This document shows positions 38,547 to 49,496 of a stretch of 64,000 nt of DNA, piece by piece. The translations under genes were made by a program, and so were the position numbers. This DNA is from Aptenodytes patagonicus (Eukaryota; Chordata; Aves; Sphenisciformes; Spheniscidae). The stretch covers positions 577,001-641,000 of the forward strand of contig NW_027472014.1 in the NCBI RefSeq assembly GCF_965638725.1. Direction: 5' to 3'. How positions within the stretch are numbered: position 1 is the stretch's first letter; each line of letters begins with the position of its first letter. The notes below the pieces were generated by a model. The model did not search any database. It was not told the origin of the DNA and saw only the letters and a program-made list of their open reading frames with translations.

Positions 38547-39848
38547 TCATGCCAGGTGGTGCAGTGTTTGCTCATTAAAATCAAACTCAGGAATGTCCGT
38601 TAGTGAGATTCCCATCCCCACATCTCCCCCTTTTTGTTTTACTAGAAACACTGCTGAAACAGATCTTTCAATCATTTTTCGCATACCTTGTAACAGACAC
38701 GGCACACAAACCAGGATGCAAAGGAACATTACTAAGCATAGCCCTCCTAGCTTGGCTAGTCCTTTTAACCAGCCACTTAGACCCCATTTCCCGAATAATT
38801 TATCCAACCAGTCCCAGGGGTCTTCCACTCTTAGCTTCTGTACTCCTTCCTTCAACATCTGAATGCTGCGGTGAATTGATTCCGAATGATCAGATAGGTT
38901 CATACAACACATTCCCTCCAACTCTTCACACCCATGGCCTTGCGCTAAAAGCAAAAAATCTATCGCTGCTCTATTTTGCAAAGTAGCATGTCGTATAGAA
39001 TCTACATCCATTAATAATCCCGTTAGTGCTTCAGAGGTTGCATTTGATTGTTTCGCTAGCCAACATCCTAATTTATTTAATGTGACCAAACTCTTTGCTG
39101 CTGCGACACCTGGAGCCAAGATTGCAACCGCAGCTATAGTGTTCCGGTTCCATAGGTCGACAGCATCATCACATTGTGAAGTGCAGGCATGTGCTCTGCG
39201 CTTACCGCGCGTCTTAGGGGTGCTCCTCCTGTGGTCTAGGATCATAGATGTGTTTGGCATTAGTAGAGTTAATCTTCCCAACGAACACGGCCCACCTTTA
39301 ATATGAGAGGGAATGCCAGGCCAGGCCCGGTCTCCACATATTAAAAAGACCCCCCTGGGTAATCCTATAGGTGCATTAGATGATTTAGATATATTGCTGC
39401 TTGTGTGGTTACACCACAGTGATTCATTTTTATAGATTCCCAGGGTAGTGTTAACTGACCAGGCCCGGGAAATATTGGCCCCTGAATAATTGAAATACAA
39501 ACACCAGTCCATTTTTATGGACCCTAACAGCTCGAGTTCCTGAGGTTCTATTGGCAAGTGATTAAGATGTGGCAGGCATCCATCCCAATTGTCAGTGGCG
39601 TGTTGTCCCCCCCCGCAGGCCTCCTTGAAAGGACTAATCAGGCCCAAGTCCCAATTATCTAAAGGAAGCCCCACTAGGCAGGTAGAAAAGGGGTTGCCGG
39701 GGGAAGATATCGACAGGCAGATGGAATCCTGTCCTGTCTGATTGGCCAGAGTTACCCAAACATTTTCCTTCGGCTGTGAGGGTGCCCATAACGCAGCAAC
39801 CGCACACAGTGATACTAGCCACAAGACACCCCCCCATACTGGCGTCAT
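38547..39848 (-). CDS. env: Provirus B envelope glycoprotein, intact, unit 2
   Basis: 433 codons, same architecture as 13776-15077: signal peptide, short SU, RGKR site, CEELEGMCC, anchor, and a C-terminus encoded in U3. Two residue differences from unit 1 were seen (GGGRH to GGGQH, and TLYHLA to TLHHLA, the latter lying in the LTR). The frame survives although pol of this copy has a stop. Confidence 0.88.
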   Translation of the reverse strand: MTPVWGGVLWLVSLCAVAALWAPSQPKENVWVTLANQTGQDSICLSISSPGNPFSTCLVGLPLDNWDLGLISPFKEACGGGQHATDNWDGCLPHLNHLPIEPQELELLGSIKMDWCLYFNYSGANISRAWSVNTTLGIYKNESLWCNHTSSNISKSSNAPIGLPRGVFLICGDRAWPGIPSHIKGGPCSLGRLTLLMPNTSMILDHRRSTPKTRGKRRAHACTSQCDDAVDLWNRNTIAAVAILAPGVAAAKSLVTLNKLGCWLAKQSNATSEALTGLLMDVDSIRHATLQNRAAIDFLLLAQGHGCEELEGMCCMNLSDHSESIHRSIQMLKEGVQKLRVEDPWDWLDKLFGKWGLSGWLKGLAKLGGLCLVMFLCILVCVPCLLQGMRKMIERSVSAVFLVKQKGGDVGMGISLTDIPEFDFNEQTLHHLA

Positions 39849-40312
39849 GGTTTACGTTCTCTTTTTGTTCCGTTTCCACCCAAGTCGTTTGTCACACTGT
39901 CGTTTGGTACTTTCCCAGTCCGTTTCCCACACAGTCCACAGCTGGGGGACACAATGTGATCTCCCACACACTAGCTGTAGATTCTGTGGTTCGGCGTTCC
40001 CGGTGGTATTCCCTTTACACCTTGTGCACCTTCCCGCCCGGAACTGAGAGTGACAATACCAGGGGTTTTTTTTTTTTTCAATTACCACATTTGCACAAAG
40101 TCCATGCGTGATGTGTTGATCCGGGACACTGGAGGCAGGGAATTCCTGTCACCTCTCGATTATCCAGTTGACTGTTCTCTGCTGCCTGGTGTTCCCAGTC
40201 CACGGCTAATGGCAACCCACTTGGTCCCCTATATACCCCGGCACGGCCTGGCCCACTAGGTGGTTCCCCAAATATCGAATGAGATACTTTGTGTAAGTCC
40301 CAGTAATCTACT
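39849..40312 (-). other. Cys-rich frame between pol and env, provirus B, unit 2 (interrupted and shifted)
   Basis: Copy of 15078-15540. The TGA next to the A13 run is present, and an extra C (CCCC versus CCC on the minus strand) beyond the run puts the second half, ending just before the env ATG, out of frame with the first. Confidence 0.45.
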
Positions 40313-42892
40313 TCAAACCGTTGATGCATCTGTGGGCTCCTTGGGCTCCTTGTCCAGATACGGTCGAACGCAGCGGGCAGGTATCCACCGGGGTCCACGA
40401 TCTGTGGAAACACAAGCATATCCTCTCCCCCATGTTATAAGATCATAAGGGCCTTCCCATTGGCTATTTTCCAATGACTTGACCCACACCCGAGCCCTTT
40501 CTCCTACTGGAGAAGCTGAGTTACAAGAGGTAAAGTGTCTCGCTATTACTGTGTTAGGGCTGCCAACTGCTGTCCTGTCTTCCCTTATTGTAAGATGATT
40601 TAACACATATATTGCTTTATGGAGGCGGGCTTGCGGTGATTCCCCTAGCATTCCCCCTTTTTGTTTTTGTAGTAGCTGCTTGAGAGTGAGATGAGCCCGC
40701 TCAACGATACCCTGGCTCTGAGGGGAATAAGGGATACCAGTGATATGTCGAATGCCCCATTGTGCCAAAAAGGCCTGCGTTTTTGCGCTTATGTACCCGG
40801 GCCCATTGTCCGTTTTGATCTGGTGTGGAACCCCTAGAGCAGCAAAGGCCCCTTTCCAGTGCCGTAAAATATCTTTGCTTTTTTCTCCGGTCTCTGCGGT
40901 CGCCCATAGAGCTCCGGAGAATGTATCGATGGAAACATGCACATATTTTTGTTTGCCAAATTCTCCGATATGAGTAACATCGGATTGCCAAATCTGTAGG
41001 GCCTTTTCTCCTCGGGGATTTACCCCTGTTTGGGGTATGGGAACTAATTGCTGACAGTCAGGACACATTTGTACAATACTTCGTGCCGTGTCCCAAGTCA
41101 ACCCAAATTGTCAACGCAGCATTCGGGCAGATTGATGGAAAAACTCGTGCGACAATCGGGCTTGTGTAGAAACGTCTGGTACAGGGACTGTCCATACGGG
41201 GGCAGCGAGACGATCAGCTCGCGCATTCCCTTCTGATATAAACCCTGGGAGGGAGGTATGACTCCTCACGTGGAGCACGTAATACGGGTTTACGCGGCGA
41301 TTCAACAAGTCCCATACCTGTTTGAACATTAAAAACACTGGTTCGTTATCAACTTCTTTGAGCCAAGCCTTTTCCAAGCGCCTGACAACGTTGGCGACGT
41401 ACTGAGAATCAGTAACCAAATTTAATGGCATCTCCCATTGGCGAAAGACCTGAATTACTGCGTATATTTCCACCAGCTGAGGACTTCCTACAACATGGTG
41501 AACTTGATGTTTCCATTCCCCTTTTTCACACCACACTATAACTGCCTTACCTGTTCGTCCTGATCCATCGGTGAATAAGGTGGGTCCTTCGACAGGTACC
41601 TCCTTACTCAACGATTCAGGAATTATACTAATTTCCTCATTAAGGGAGAATAATTTGTGAGATGGATAGTGAATTAGAATTTGTCCCTTAAAGTTTTCCA
41701 GCGCTATCTGTAGTTCTAGGCTATTAGCCTCACACCAATTAAGGTGGTCTTTAGTCAGTGGGAGATAAATTGTTTTAAGATCTGTGCCCGTTAATTCCAA
41801 ACATCGCGCGCGTCCCTTTCGCACAAGCATCGAAAACATTTCCACCCTTGTCACTATTGTTTTTGGTGCTTGATGCGGCAGGAATACCCATTCAATGATG
41901 GCTAAGGGATCCTGGGTACCCTTGGTGTCCCATTGGCCTAAGAGGCCCACTGCTTGTCGGGACTGATTTAGGACATACAAGTTAACTCCCAATCCTTCAA
42001 TTACGCGTTGTGCTTGCCTTTCGGTAAGCGCCTGTGATATTTTTTGTAGCGCTTGTTTGGCCTCTGTCGTTAATTCTCGTGGAGATGTCAACTCAGGATT
42101 ACCCTTTAACAAGTTGAACAGTGGGTTTAACATGTCATTATCTATTCCCAGCAATGGGCGTACCCAATTGATAGTCCCTACTAGTTTCTGCAAGTCATTC
42201 AGTGTTTTAATGTTAGATTGCAAGGTTATGGGTTGGGGCTGTATCGTATGTTCTAAAATCTTCCACCCCAAGTACTTCCACGGCGCTTGCACTTGCACCT
42301 TTTCAGGAGCTATTTGCAAGCCGTATGTCTTTAACCCCTGCAACATACCTTTCATAACTGTGACGAGTTCCTTTGGGTCTCGTCCGGCGATTAAAATATC
42401 GTCCATGTAGTGATAACAAATTAAGTCAGGATATTTGTTTCTTATGGGCGACAACGCACGCGCAACATACATTTGACATATTGTGGGACTGTTTTTCATG
42501 CCCTGGGGCAACACCGTCCAATGATATTGCAGCCTAGGCCCTTGATGGTTTACAACTGGGAGAGAGAAGGCAAATCTGGGAGCATCTTCCGGCGCTAAGG
42601 GAATCGTGAAAAAGCAGTCTTTCAAATCGATAATCACAATGTCCCATTGACGAGGTATCAATGTTGGTGAAGGCATACCTGGTTGCAATGTCCCCATATC
42701 TTGAATCATGGCATTTACTTGCCGTAAATCATGTAGAAGTCTCCATTTGCCACTTTTCTTTTTTATAACAAACACTGGGGTGTTCCAGGCGCTGGTGGTG
42801 GGAACCAGATGTCCTTGACTCACTTGCTCGTCCACTAACGTTTGCAACGCGTCGGCCTTTTCCTGTGATAGGGGCCACTGATCCACCCACAC
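40313..42892 (-). pseudogene. pol: Provirus B pol with stop in integrase, unit 2
   Basis: RT (YMDD) and RNase H are intact through codon 593, then CGA to TGA (41111-41113), a CpG-type transition, stops translation inside the integrase HHCC zinc-binding domain. The rest of integrase (D,D,E residues and C-terminal part) continues in the same frame from 41101 to 40313. Unit 1 has no such stop. Confidence 0.92.
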
Positions 42893-42948
42893 TGGCTGAT
42901 CGGTGAGCCATGTGAGTCGAACGGTGGGCCGAGCGCCAGTGACCCCCG

Positions 42949-43827
42949 CTAAAAATGTTGATGCGGATCAGCAGTGCCAATCGCTAGTCCCCAAGTGCTC
43001 AAGACATCTCGTCCCCACAGGTTTAACGGCACAGGAACCACAAAAGGTCGAATAGTTGCAACCTGTCCTTCCGGGCTTACAATCTGTATTAAGTTGGCAC
43101 TCTGCCTGGACGCCGACAGGCCTCCGATTCCCACTAGCCCTGTGTTGACCGGGATGGTTTCCCATGATCCAGGCCACTTTGCAGTACTGATGATAGTAAC
43201 GTCTGCCCCTGTATCTATCATTCCCTTCACTACCAGTTGTTCCGGTTTGCTGCCTTTATTCTTTAGAGTGCAGGTCAAAGTGGGCTGAGTTCTTTGGACA
43301 AGCTGAGTCCAAAAAATATTTGGTTCACCTGTGGACCCAAATCCACCAGCTCCCCGGGAAATAGGATCCCGATTACGAACCATACTCTTAAAAGGAACTA
43401 GCTGTGCAATCCTACTTCCAGCTGGAATAAATACTGGAGGAGAGGGGGTCCATAGCGACGCTTGCAGCTGTCCCGTATAATCAGAGTCGATAACCCCAGG
43501 TAACACAAACAAACCCTGCATAGTAGCACTGGACCTCCCCACCAATAGGGCACTCAGCCCCTGGCCAAGGGGGCCTCTCACATTGAGGGGCACCCTGTGC
43601 ACAGTCTGATCGTTTATAGAGAGATTGGTGGCTGTGGAGACATCCACTCCGGCACTGCCGATGGTTCTGGCCTTGAGGTGATCCAGGCCTGCTGAGACAG
43701 CGGTCTCGTGGGGTTTTGGGGTTGGGGATTTTGGGGTGGCATTTGTGTCGGTGCGCGCCCCCACCTCGCGCTCGACTTCCCGTTTCCCGACAAGGGTCGA
43801 CCGCGGAGATCGTATTTCGACCGGCAT
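42949..43827 (-). CDS. pro: Provirus B dUTPase-protease, intact, unit 2
   Basis: 292 codons. dUTPase motifs AGVDV at 59-63, LLVGRSS at 94-100, PGVIDSDYTG at 110-119 and GAGGFGSTG at 159-167; protease active site DTGAD at 205-209 and a C-terminal GRDVLS. It overlaps gag in the -1 frame through the GGGAAAC site at 43782-43788. This is the complete version of the gene that unit 1 has lost in part. Confidence 0.9.
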   Translation of the reverse strand: MPVEIRSPRSTLVGKREVEREVGARTDTNATPKSPTPKPHETAVSAGLDHLKARTIGSAGVDVSTATNLSINDQTVHRVPLNVRGPLGQGLSALLVGRSSATMQGLFVLPGVIDSDYTGQLQASLWTPSPPVFIPAGSRIAQLVPFKSMVRNRDPISRGAGGFGSTGEPNIFWTQLVQRTQPTLTCTLKNKGSKPEQLVVKGMIDTGADVTIISTAKWPGSWETIPVNTGLVGIGGLSASRQSANLIQIVSPEGQVATIRPFVVPVPLNLWGRDVLSTWGLAIGTADPHQHF

Positions 43828-44581
43828 TGATTAACATAGTGCCTCCCCTTGCGGCAGCGTGGGCAAATACCAGGGGGCTGCTGAATTCCTTCTGATCCTC
43901 CCTTCTGTACAGGATTCTCAGGACATTGCCGTTTAAAATGCCCCGAGTTTCCACAGCGGAAACACGCTTTGTTACCGGGACACAAGGCAGCGGCTAAACA
44001 GGCTGCAAAAACCTCATTCTTATGTGTAATTGAACCCACACGGTTGCACGCGTCAAGCATGTCTATTATGGTCGGATTTCGCAATGTCTGCAAGACTCTT
44101 TTACAGTCCTCATTGGCATTTTCTATAGCCAATTTCATAAGCAATGCCTCTTTGGCTTCAGGATTTTGTATTTGTTTTTGAATAGCTTCTTGGAGCTTGT
44201 CGATAAAATCCATATAAGGTTCGTTGGTCCCTTGCTTAATGCTAGTAAAGGATTTTACCGGTCGTCCTGTATCAGGGACCTTTATCATTGCTTGAAACGC
44301 AAGGTCTGCTGATTGTCTTAAAATTTCAGGCGCCAGCCGTGCCTGCAGTTGTGGCGTATTGATAGGGTCCTCCCCCATTAACTGAGCGAGTCCCGCGCCC
44401 CGTAGCGGGTCTCCCGCTCGCCGTTAAAAGCAGTAGCCGAATCAAGGGGAATTCCCTTTCGTTTTAGCCATGAAAGCAATAGGCGGAGGGTATAATCATC
44501 ATACTTAATTCCACACTTTTCTAACAGCTTCTTAATAGTACATAGTATAGATTCCTCCTCCTTAGTTAGTTGTGATCCCAT
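43614..44581 (-). pseudogene. gag: Provirus B gag with internal deletion, unit 2
   Basis: Same ~700-bp internal deletion and frame change as unit 1. The short matrix piece runs 44581-44378; the late capsid and nucleocapsid piece runs 44378-43614 with both zinc knuckles. Small residue differences from unit 1 (ALRPGNK to ALCPGNK, YDLCGR to YDLRGR). Confidence 0.9.
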
Positions 44582-44726
44582 TTTAAGTTTCCCAGCTGCT
44601 CACCTCTGCTCCAACGAGGCGATGATTCAAAGTTCCGGCTCCAGCTCTTTCCTGAGACTGCTCTGTCTCCCGCTGGCTATGACTCGTTCAGCTGGCTCCC
44701 CACCGGTGCTCTGTTCCAGCATTTTC

Positions 44727-45091
44727 GCCCCACGTTGGGCGCCATTTGTGGGGGTGAAAAGCGGCACGGACTCCGGCAGACACGGCAACCAAAGACCTTT
44801 ATTGCTCTTTGTTAGCATCTTTTATAGCAAGCAGAAGTGTACACGCGCTACCTGCAGCTTGCAGATAGGTTATAGCCTTGTGTTCACGCGCATCTATGCT
44901 CTAGCAGATTGGCCCGTTCTTCCTGATCATGCGAAATGCCTTCATGGTCTTTATCTTGTTTTTCTCCTTCCAGCTGCACATTCCTTTCTCCGTTGTTTTC
45001 TGCTTAAGTGCCTTGTCATGCCAGGTGGTGCAGTGTTTGCTCATTAAAATCAAACTCAGGAATGTCCGTTAGTGAGATTCCCATCCCCACA
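44727..45091 (-). mobile_element. Provirus B primer site and 5' LTR, unit 2
   Basis: The primer site TGGCGCCCAACGTGGGGC lies at 44727-44744 on the minus strand, two bases from the LTR (44747-45091). TATAAAA and AATAAA are conserved. Confidence 0.9.
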
Positions 45092-46761
45092 ACATATAAA
45101 GAATCAGATACCACGTTTAGTGGGAAATTTAACCAATGCTCCAACGCCCATATTACTGCGGTCAGTTCTAGCGTCTGCAAGGTGTCTCCCTCCTGTCCCA
45201 TGAGAGACTGACGGTGCCATTTATCAGCCTCATACCATACACAGACAGCTCTCTTGGACCTCTTTCCGGCATCGGTGTATGCTGTAATACCTCCCGGAAT
45301 TGGCCCTTCTGTGACCTTAGGTTTCTCCAGCCACTGATTTTGTTTTATTAACTGCCATAATTTCCCCTGAGGTTGTCGAGAATGCACGATTCCCGCATAC
45401 CCTAGTAACGCCTCTTGGATGGCTAAGGAATTACGCATCCACCATTCCAAGTCTGCTGCGTTAACGGGAATGCTGATAGCGGCAGGCTCTTCTCCTGTTA
45501 GTTCTAGAATCCGTGACCGCCCTTTGCGAATTAATTCGCCCACTGCTTCTGGTCTCGTTTGTATGCTCGTAGGGGGTTGCACTCGTAAAAATATCCACTC
45601 CAGAATATAAAAATTTTGTTGATTTGCCAATTGTTGTTTCTGTTTACTTCGTTTGCTAATCTGGTCACTTGTAGTCGTATCTATTGTGGTCGTGTCAATG
45701 GCATCCGTATCTGTGAACGACTCCCTTGCTGCCCTGTCTTTGTTGTGCCATTGACAAACGACCGCAAACGGTGACTCGGTCAGATTGCAAACCAAAAGTG
45801 AAATTGGAAGGTTGAGGATCCGTCGGGTCGTCCAAGCTACAGAAAGTTTGTCCACTATGTTTTGCAACACAGCATAATGTTTAGGTGTTAGCAAAATCTT
45901 TTCTGCAGGGTGCGACCCTCGGAGCAGTTCAGTTAGTGGTTTGATAGCTTCACTAGTAATTCCAGCACAGTTACGGACCCATTGAATATCTCCCAAAAGG
46001 GTTTGTATATTTGTTAATGTTTTTAACGGGGTTTTTAATGTAAGTTTTTGAGGCTGGATTTTTGATGTTTCTATGGTCCAGCCTAAATATTTCCACGGTG
46101 CAGACTGTTGAATTTTTTCTGGTGCCACTACGAGCCCTTTTTCTGCCAACAGTATAGTCAGCCATTGGATATTTTTCGCTGTAAAAGGCTGTTGTTGACA
46201 ACACAAAATATCATCCATATAATGATAAATAATGGTATTAGCCCACTCCTGCCTCACTGGCTGTAGCGCTTTGGCTACATAAAGTTGGCATAATGTAGGC
46301 GAATTTTTCATTCCCTGCGGCAAAACTATCCATTCATATCGATCAGCAGGGTTTGCCTTGTTTATGGACGGAACTGAAAAGGCAAAGCGCTGAGTATCTT
46401 GAGAGTGTAAAGGGATAGTAAAAAAACAGTCTTTAAGATCAGTTATCAATATGTGCCACCCAGCTGGTAACATGGTTGGCGATGGCATTCCAGGTTGTAA
46501 TGTTCCCATAGGTAACATTTGAGCATTAATTTTCCTGAGGTCATGTAATAACCTCCATTTGCCTGATTTTTGGGGAATTACAAAAATAGGGGTATTCCAC
46601 GGGCTAACAGAAGGCTTAATATGTCCTTGGGCCAATTGTTCAGCAACTAATTGTTTTGTGATTTGCAATCGCTCTTCGGTCATGGGCCACTGGTCAACCC
46701 AGGTAGGATCATGAGAGATCCATGTCAGTGGGGGGTTGCGCGATTGCTCCCCAGTGCCCAT
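45092..46761 (-). pseudogene. pol: Provirus A pol, 5' part (RT and RNase H start), unit 2
   Basis: Same as 20031-21700: open up to the provirus B junction, YMDD present, a few substitutions (Thr to Met near codon 82, Arg to Gln near codon 217). Separated from its integrase by provirus B. Confidence 0.9.
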
Positions 46762-46763
46762 AA

Positions 46764-47612
46764 CTAAAAAGGCTTAGTTGTCAGGATGGCCCCTATCTGG
46801 CTTAGTACGTCTCGCCCAATTAAGGCTTCAAGACCGTTGGGAAGGGACAAAACGTGTACCCGATTATTTACCTGCTGTCCCTCTGGGAAGGTTATTTGTA
46901 TCGGCTCACGGCTAACGTAGGTAGCTGATTGACCCCCTACTCCAGCAACAGCAGTTCCTGCTGGTTCTAGTCTCCACTGCGGGGGCCAAAGTGAATAGCT
47001 TATGATGGTGATATCTGCCCCCGTATCCATCATTGCGTTCAACCATACAGTGAGGCCCTGTTGCTGGAGGCTGCCTTTTATCATTGGTCTGTGGTTTAAT
47101 TTGGCCGAAAAACACACTGCTGTTCCAGTGGAGCCAAAGCTTCCACTGCCCCGCTTCTTCTCACTTGGCAGGGAATAGGTCACTGGGCTCTTAAAAGCAA
47201 GACTTTGAGCAATCCGACTTCCCTTGGGCACAAAAAGCGGTGGGTTCAACGTGTAAGCCATTATATAGATTGTCCCTTCATAGTCAGCATCAATAACTCC
47301 TGGAATAATAATTAGTCCTTTTACTCCAGCAGAGGAGCGTCCTAATAAGAGCCCCCCTATCTTTTGGTCCTCAGATATCAATGGCCCATTAGCGTTGCTG
47401 GGGATTTTGCAAACTTCAGAATTAGTTAGCATGACCTCTACTGCTGTTTCCAGGTCAACCCCCAGGCTCCCTGCGGTTGCTGGGATGTGGTTGTCGAGAA
47501 ACCTCTCTGGTTCACGCTTGGAGAGTGCATTTGTTTCTGCACGCGCCCTCTCTTCGCGCTCCCCTTCAGGTTTCCCGAACAGGCCTTTTGAGCATGAGTA
47601 CCTTTTTGACAC
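46764..47612 (-). CDS. pro: Provirus A dUTPase-protease, intact, unit 2
   Basis: 282 codons; dUTPase motifs and DTGAD conserved. Differences from unit 1: PLMSE to PLISE, AQILA to AQSLA, SQTGA to SQIGA. The Ile to Ser change falls right after the conserved SRIAQ of the dUTPase fold. Confidence 0.9.
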   Translation of the reverse strand: MSKRYSCSKGLFGKPEGEREERARAETNALSKREPERFLDNHIPATAGSLGVDLETAVEVMLTNSEVCKIPSNANGPLISEDQKIGGLLLGRSSAGVKGLIIIPGVIDADYEGTIYIMAYTLNPPLFVPKGSRIAQSLAFKSPVTYSLPSEKKRGSGSFGSTGTAVCFSAKLNHRPMIKGSLQQQGLTVWLNAMMDTGADITIISYSLWPPQWRLEPAGTAVAGVGGQSATYVSREPIQITFPEGQQVNNRVHVLSLPNGLEALIGRDVLSQIGAILTTKPF

Positions 47613-49354
47613 CTGTCACACCAAACTATCGCTCTACAGTTCCGGCGGCTATGCCCCCTCTCTCCACAACGATAACAGTTTCCTTTAAAAACCTGTGAGG
47701 TCTCAGACGATCGCTGCACAGCGGCCGCCAACGGTTGCACCACTTCCCTAATGGTAGTCTGCAATGTAGCAGCCATTACTTCATTCTGTTTTCGAATTTG
47801 AGCACGCTCCATTCGCAGGAGCATCTCTTCTATTCCTGCGCTTTTTGGCAGGGTGGCTAATATATTTTTTGTGGCATTGTTAGCGTTATCGGAAGCTAAA
47901 ATTCGAAACATTTGCTGTTTGTTATCCTCCCCCAAATCTGGATGATCACGTATCGCCCCCCACAAGCGATCGATAAAATGACTATACGTTTCAGTGGCAC
48001 CTTGCTGTACAGAACTAAAGGATGGAGCGGACGAACCGGGCAAGGCTGAAAAGGCGTCTAGTGCCAGTTTGGCAGACAACTGCAACAAAACAGGAGGAAA
48101 AGTTAACTGAGCATTAATATCATTAAACCTTCCCGTCCCCGTTATCATTTCCGCGGTAATCCCATAAAGAGGACCCCCCTGCGTTTGATGTTGTGCCGCA
48201 GCGCCCGCCGCCCGCCGTGACCACTCCGACCCCCACAACAAATACTGCGTAGGTGACAATAAAAGCCGCATAAGGTTTTGGCAGTCAGCAGGGCACATGA
48301 AATCCGCCGAAAAAATCCAAATTACAATCTGACGCGTAGCTTCTGATTTTATCCCATACTGGGACACAGTGTTTTTTGCTTGCTGTAGGATTTTCCAATC
48401 GTGAGGCGCCCACTTATTGCCGTTATTCTCTTGCAACACAGGAAAAGCACTCGCCCCCAAGCTGGATGCCGCTTGCCACTGCCCGTCCAGCATAGCGTCT
48501 CTAGCCACTTCGCTCCAGCGCCTGGGCTGAACCGTCGCTGGTGGCCCAGGGAGGCAAGGGGGTAGGGATCCCCCTGACGCCCCGGACAGGTGTTCTGTTC
48601 CTCCCCTCTGGGCTGTAATTGCTAAGTCCTGTAACTGTTGCACCACCTTCTTCAGGAGCTCATTAGTCTCAGCCATACTCTGTGCTTTGCTGTCACCCTG
48701 TGGCGGAGTAGACGCACCTGAAGAGACTTCTAGAGGCGGGGCTGTTGGCCAGGGAGGGGTTAACGGAACTAGCCGCTTCTCCTCCCCGGGTCGTTGTTTT
48801 TCCGCGACCGTCTCAGGTGAAAGAGGGGCCCCGTTACCGCTAGTTTCTGCATCTTTGCAGTCCGTAAGCGGAGGGTAGGTCTCATGCGGTTCAGAAGCGC
48901 CATCGCGCCCTAGAACGCTATACTTGACTTCCAAGGCAGTTTTTTTGGGGGTGCCCGACATACCTCGGACCGCAGACAGCCCAAAGAACCGAGACAGTCC
49001 AGATGCTGTATTCTTTGGCTTATCAGGCAAGGGTTCTGGGGCTAGCATTTGAGCGGCTGCACAAGCCACCTCTCCTTTAGCTTTCATGGCTTTTAAAGTC
49101 TCTAACACAGATCTCCACAGTTCCTGTACTGCTTTAATCTCCTTCTTTGACTTTTCGTCCCCCGTGATAGTCTGCTCCCCCATAGTATCGCCAAGCTCTC
49201 GCCACTCAAGGTCGGAAAAAATAGTTTGATTGTCTTTAAAATGTCCCCAACGTTGTCCTAATTTAATCAACGTATATAGTTGCTTTACCGTTGTCTCAAT
49301 CCCTCTCTTTGAGAGGATGCTTGCGAGCAACGCCGCTGCCGCCTCTATTTCCAT
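47438..49354 (-). CDS. gag: Provirus A Gag, intact, unit 2
   Basis: 638 codons, open. About six residue differences from unit 1 (for example FSHLE to FSDLE, MKAEGE to MKAKGE, GGIEHL to GGTEHL, GVSAF to GASAF, IEDML to IEEML). Major homology region, both zinc knuckles and the GGGAAAC slip site are retained. Confidence 0.9.
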   Translation of the reverse strand: MEIEAAAALLASILSKRGIETTVKQLYTLIKLGQRWGHFKDNQTIFSDLEWRELGDTMGEQTITGDEKSKKEIKAVQELWRSVLETLKAMKAKGEVACAAAQMLAPEPLPDKPKNTASGLSRFFGLSAVRGMSGTPKKTALEVKYSVLGRDGASEPHETYPPLTDCKDAETSGNGAPLSPETVAEKQRPGEEKRLVPLTPPWPTAPPLEVSSGASTPPQGDSKAQSMAETNELLKKVVQQLQDLAITAQRGGTEHLSGASGGSLPPCLPGPPATVQPRRWSEVARDAMLDGQWQAASSLGASAFPVLQENNGNKWAPHDWKILQQAKNTVSQYGIKSEATRQIVIWIFSADFMCPADCQNLMRLLLSPTQYLLWGSEWSRRAAGAAAQHQTQGGPLYGITAEMITGTGRFNDINAQLTFPPVLLQLSAKLALDAFSALPGSSAPSFSSVQQGATETYSHFIDRLWGAIRDHPDLGEDNKQQMFRILASDNANNATKNILATLPKSAGIEEMLLRMERAQIRKQNEVMAATLQTTIREVVQPLAAAVQRSSETSQVFKGNCYRCGERGHSRRNCRAIVWCDRCQKGTHAQKACSGNLKGSAKRGRVQKQMHSPSVNQRGFSTTTSQQPQGAWGLTWKQQ

Positions 49355-49496
49355 GATAGCGGTCGCTCACTGGGAGGCAGTTGGCCAGACTACTCCGTTA
49401 TCTTATCCCCCTCCGATCATCGGGATAGTACAACTCCCAGCCACTATTCTCCCGCTCCCCTTCTTGCTCTTTCCGCAGTCTCGAAGAGGCGCGCCG

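Larger units (their letters stand above)
38278..45091 (-). mobile_element. Provirus B nested in provirus A pol, unit 2
   Basis: 6.8 kb, LTRs at 38278-38622 and 44747-45091, target duplication ACATAT at 38272-38277 and 45092-45097. The LTRs differ at one site only. Both LTRs carry G at the GGTGGTGCAGTG position, where both unit 1 LTRs and provirus C have A. The primer site matches unit 1. Confidence 0.95.
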
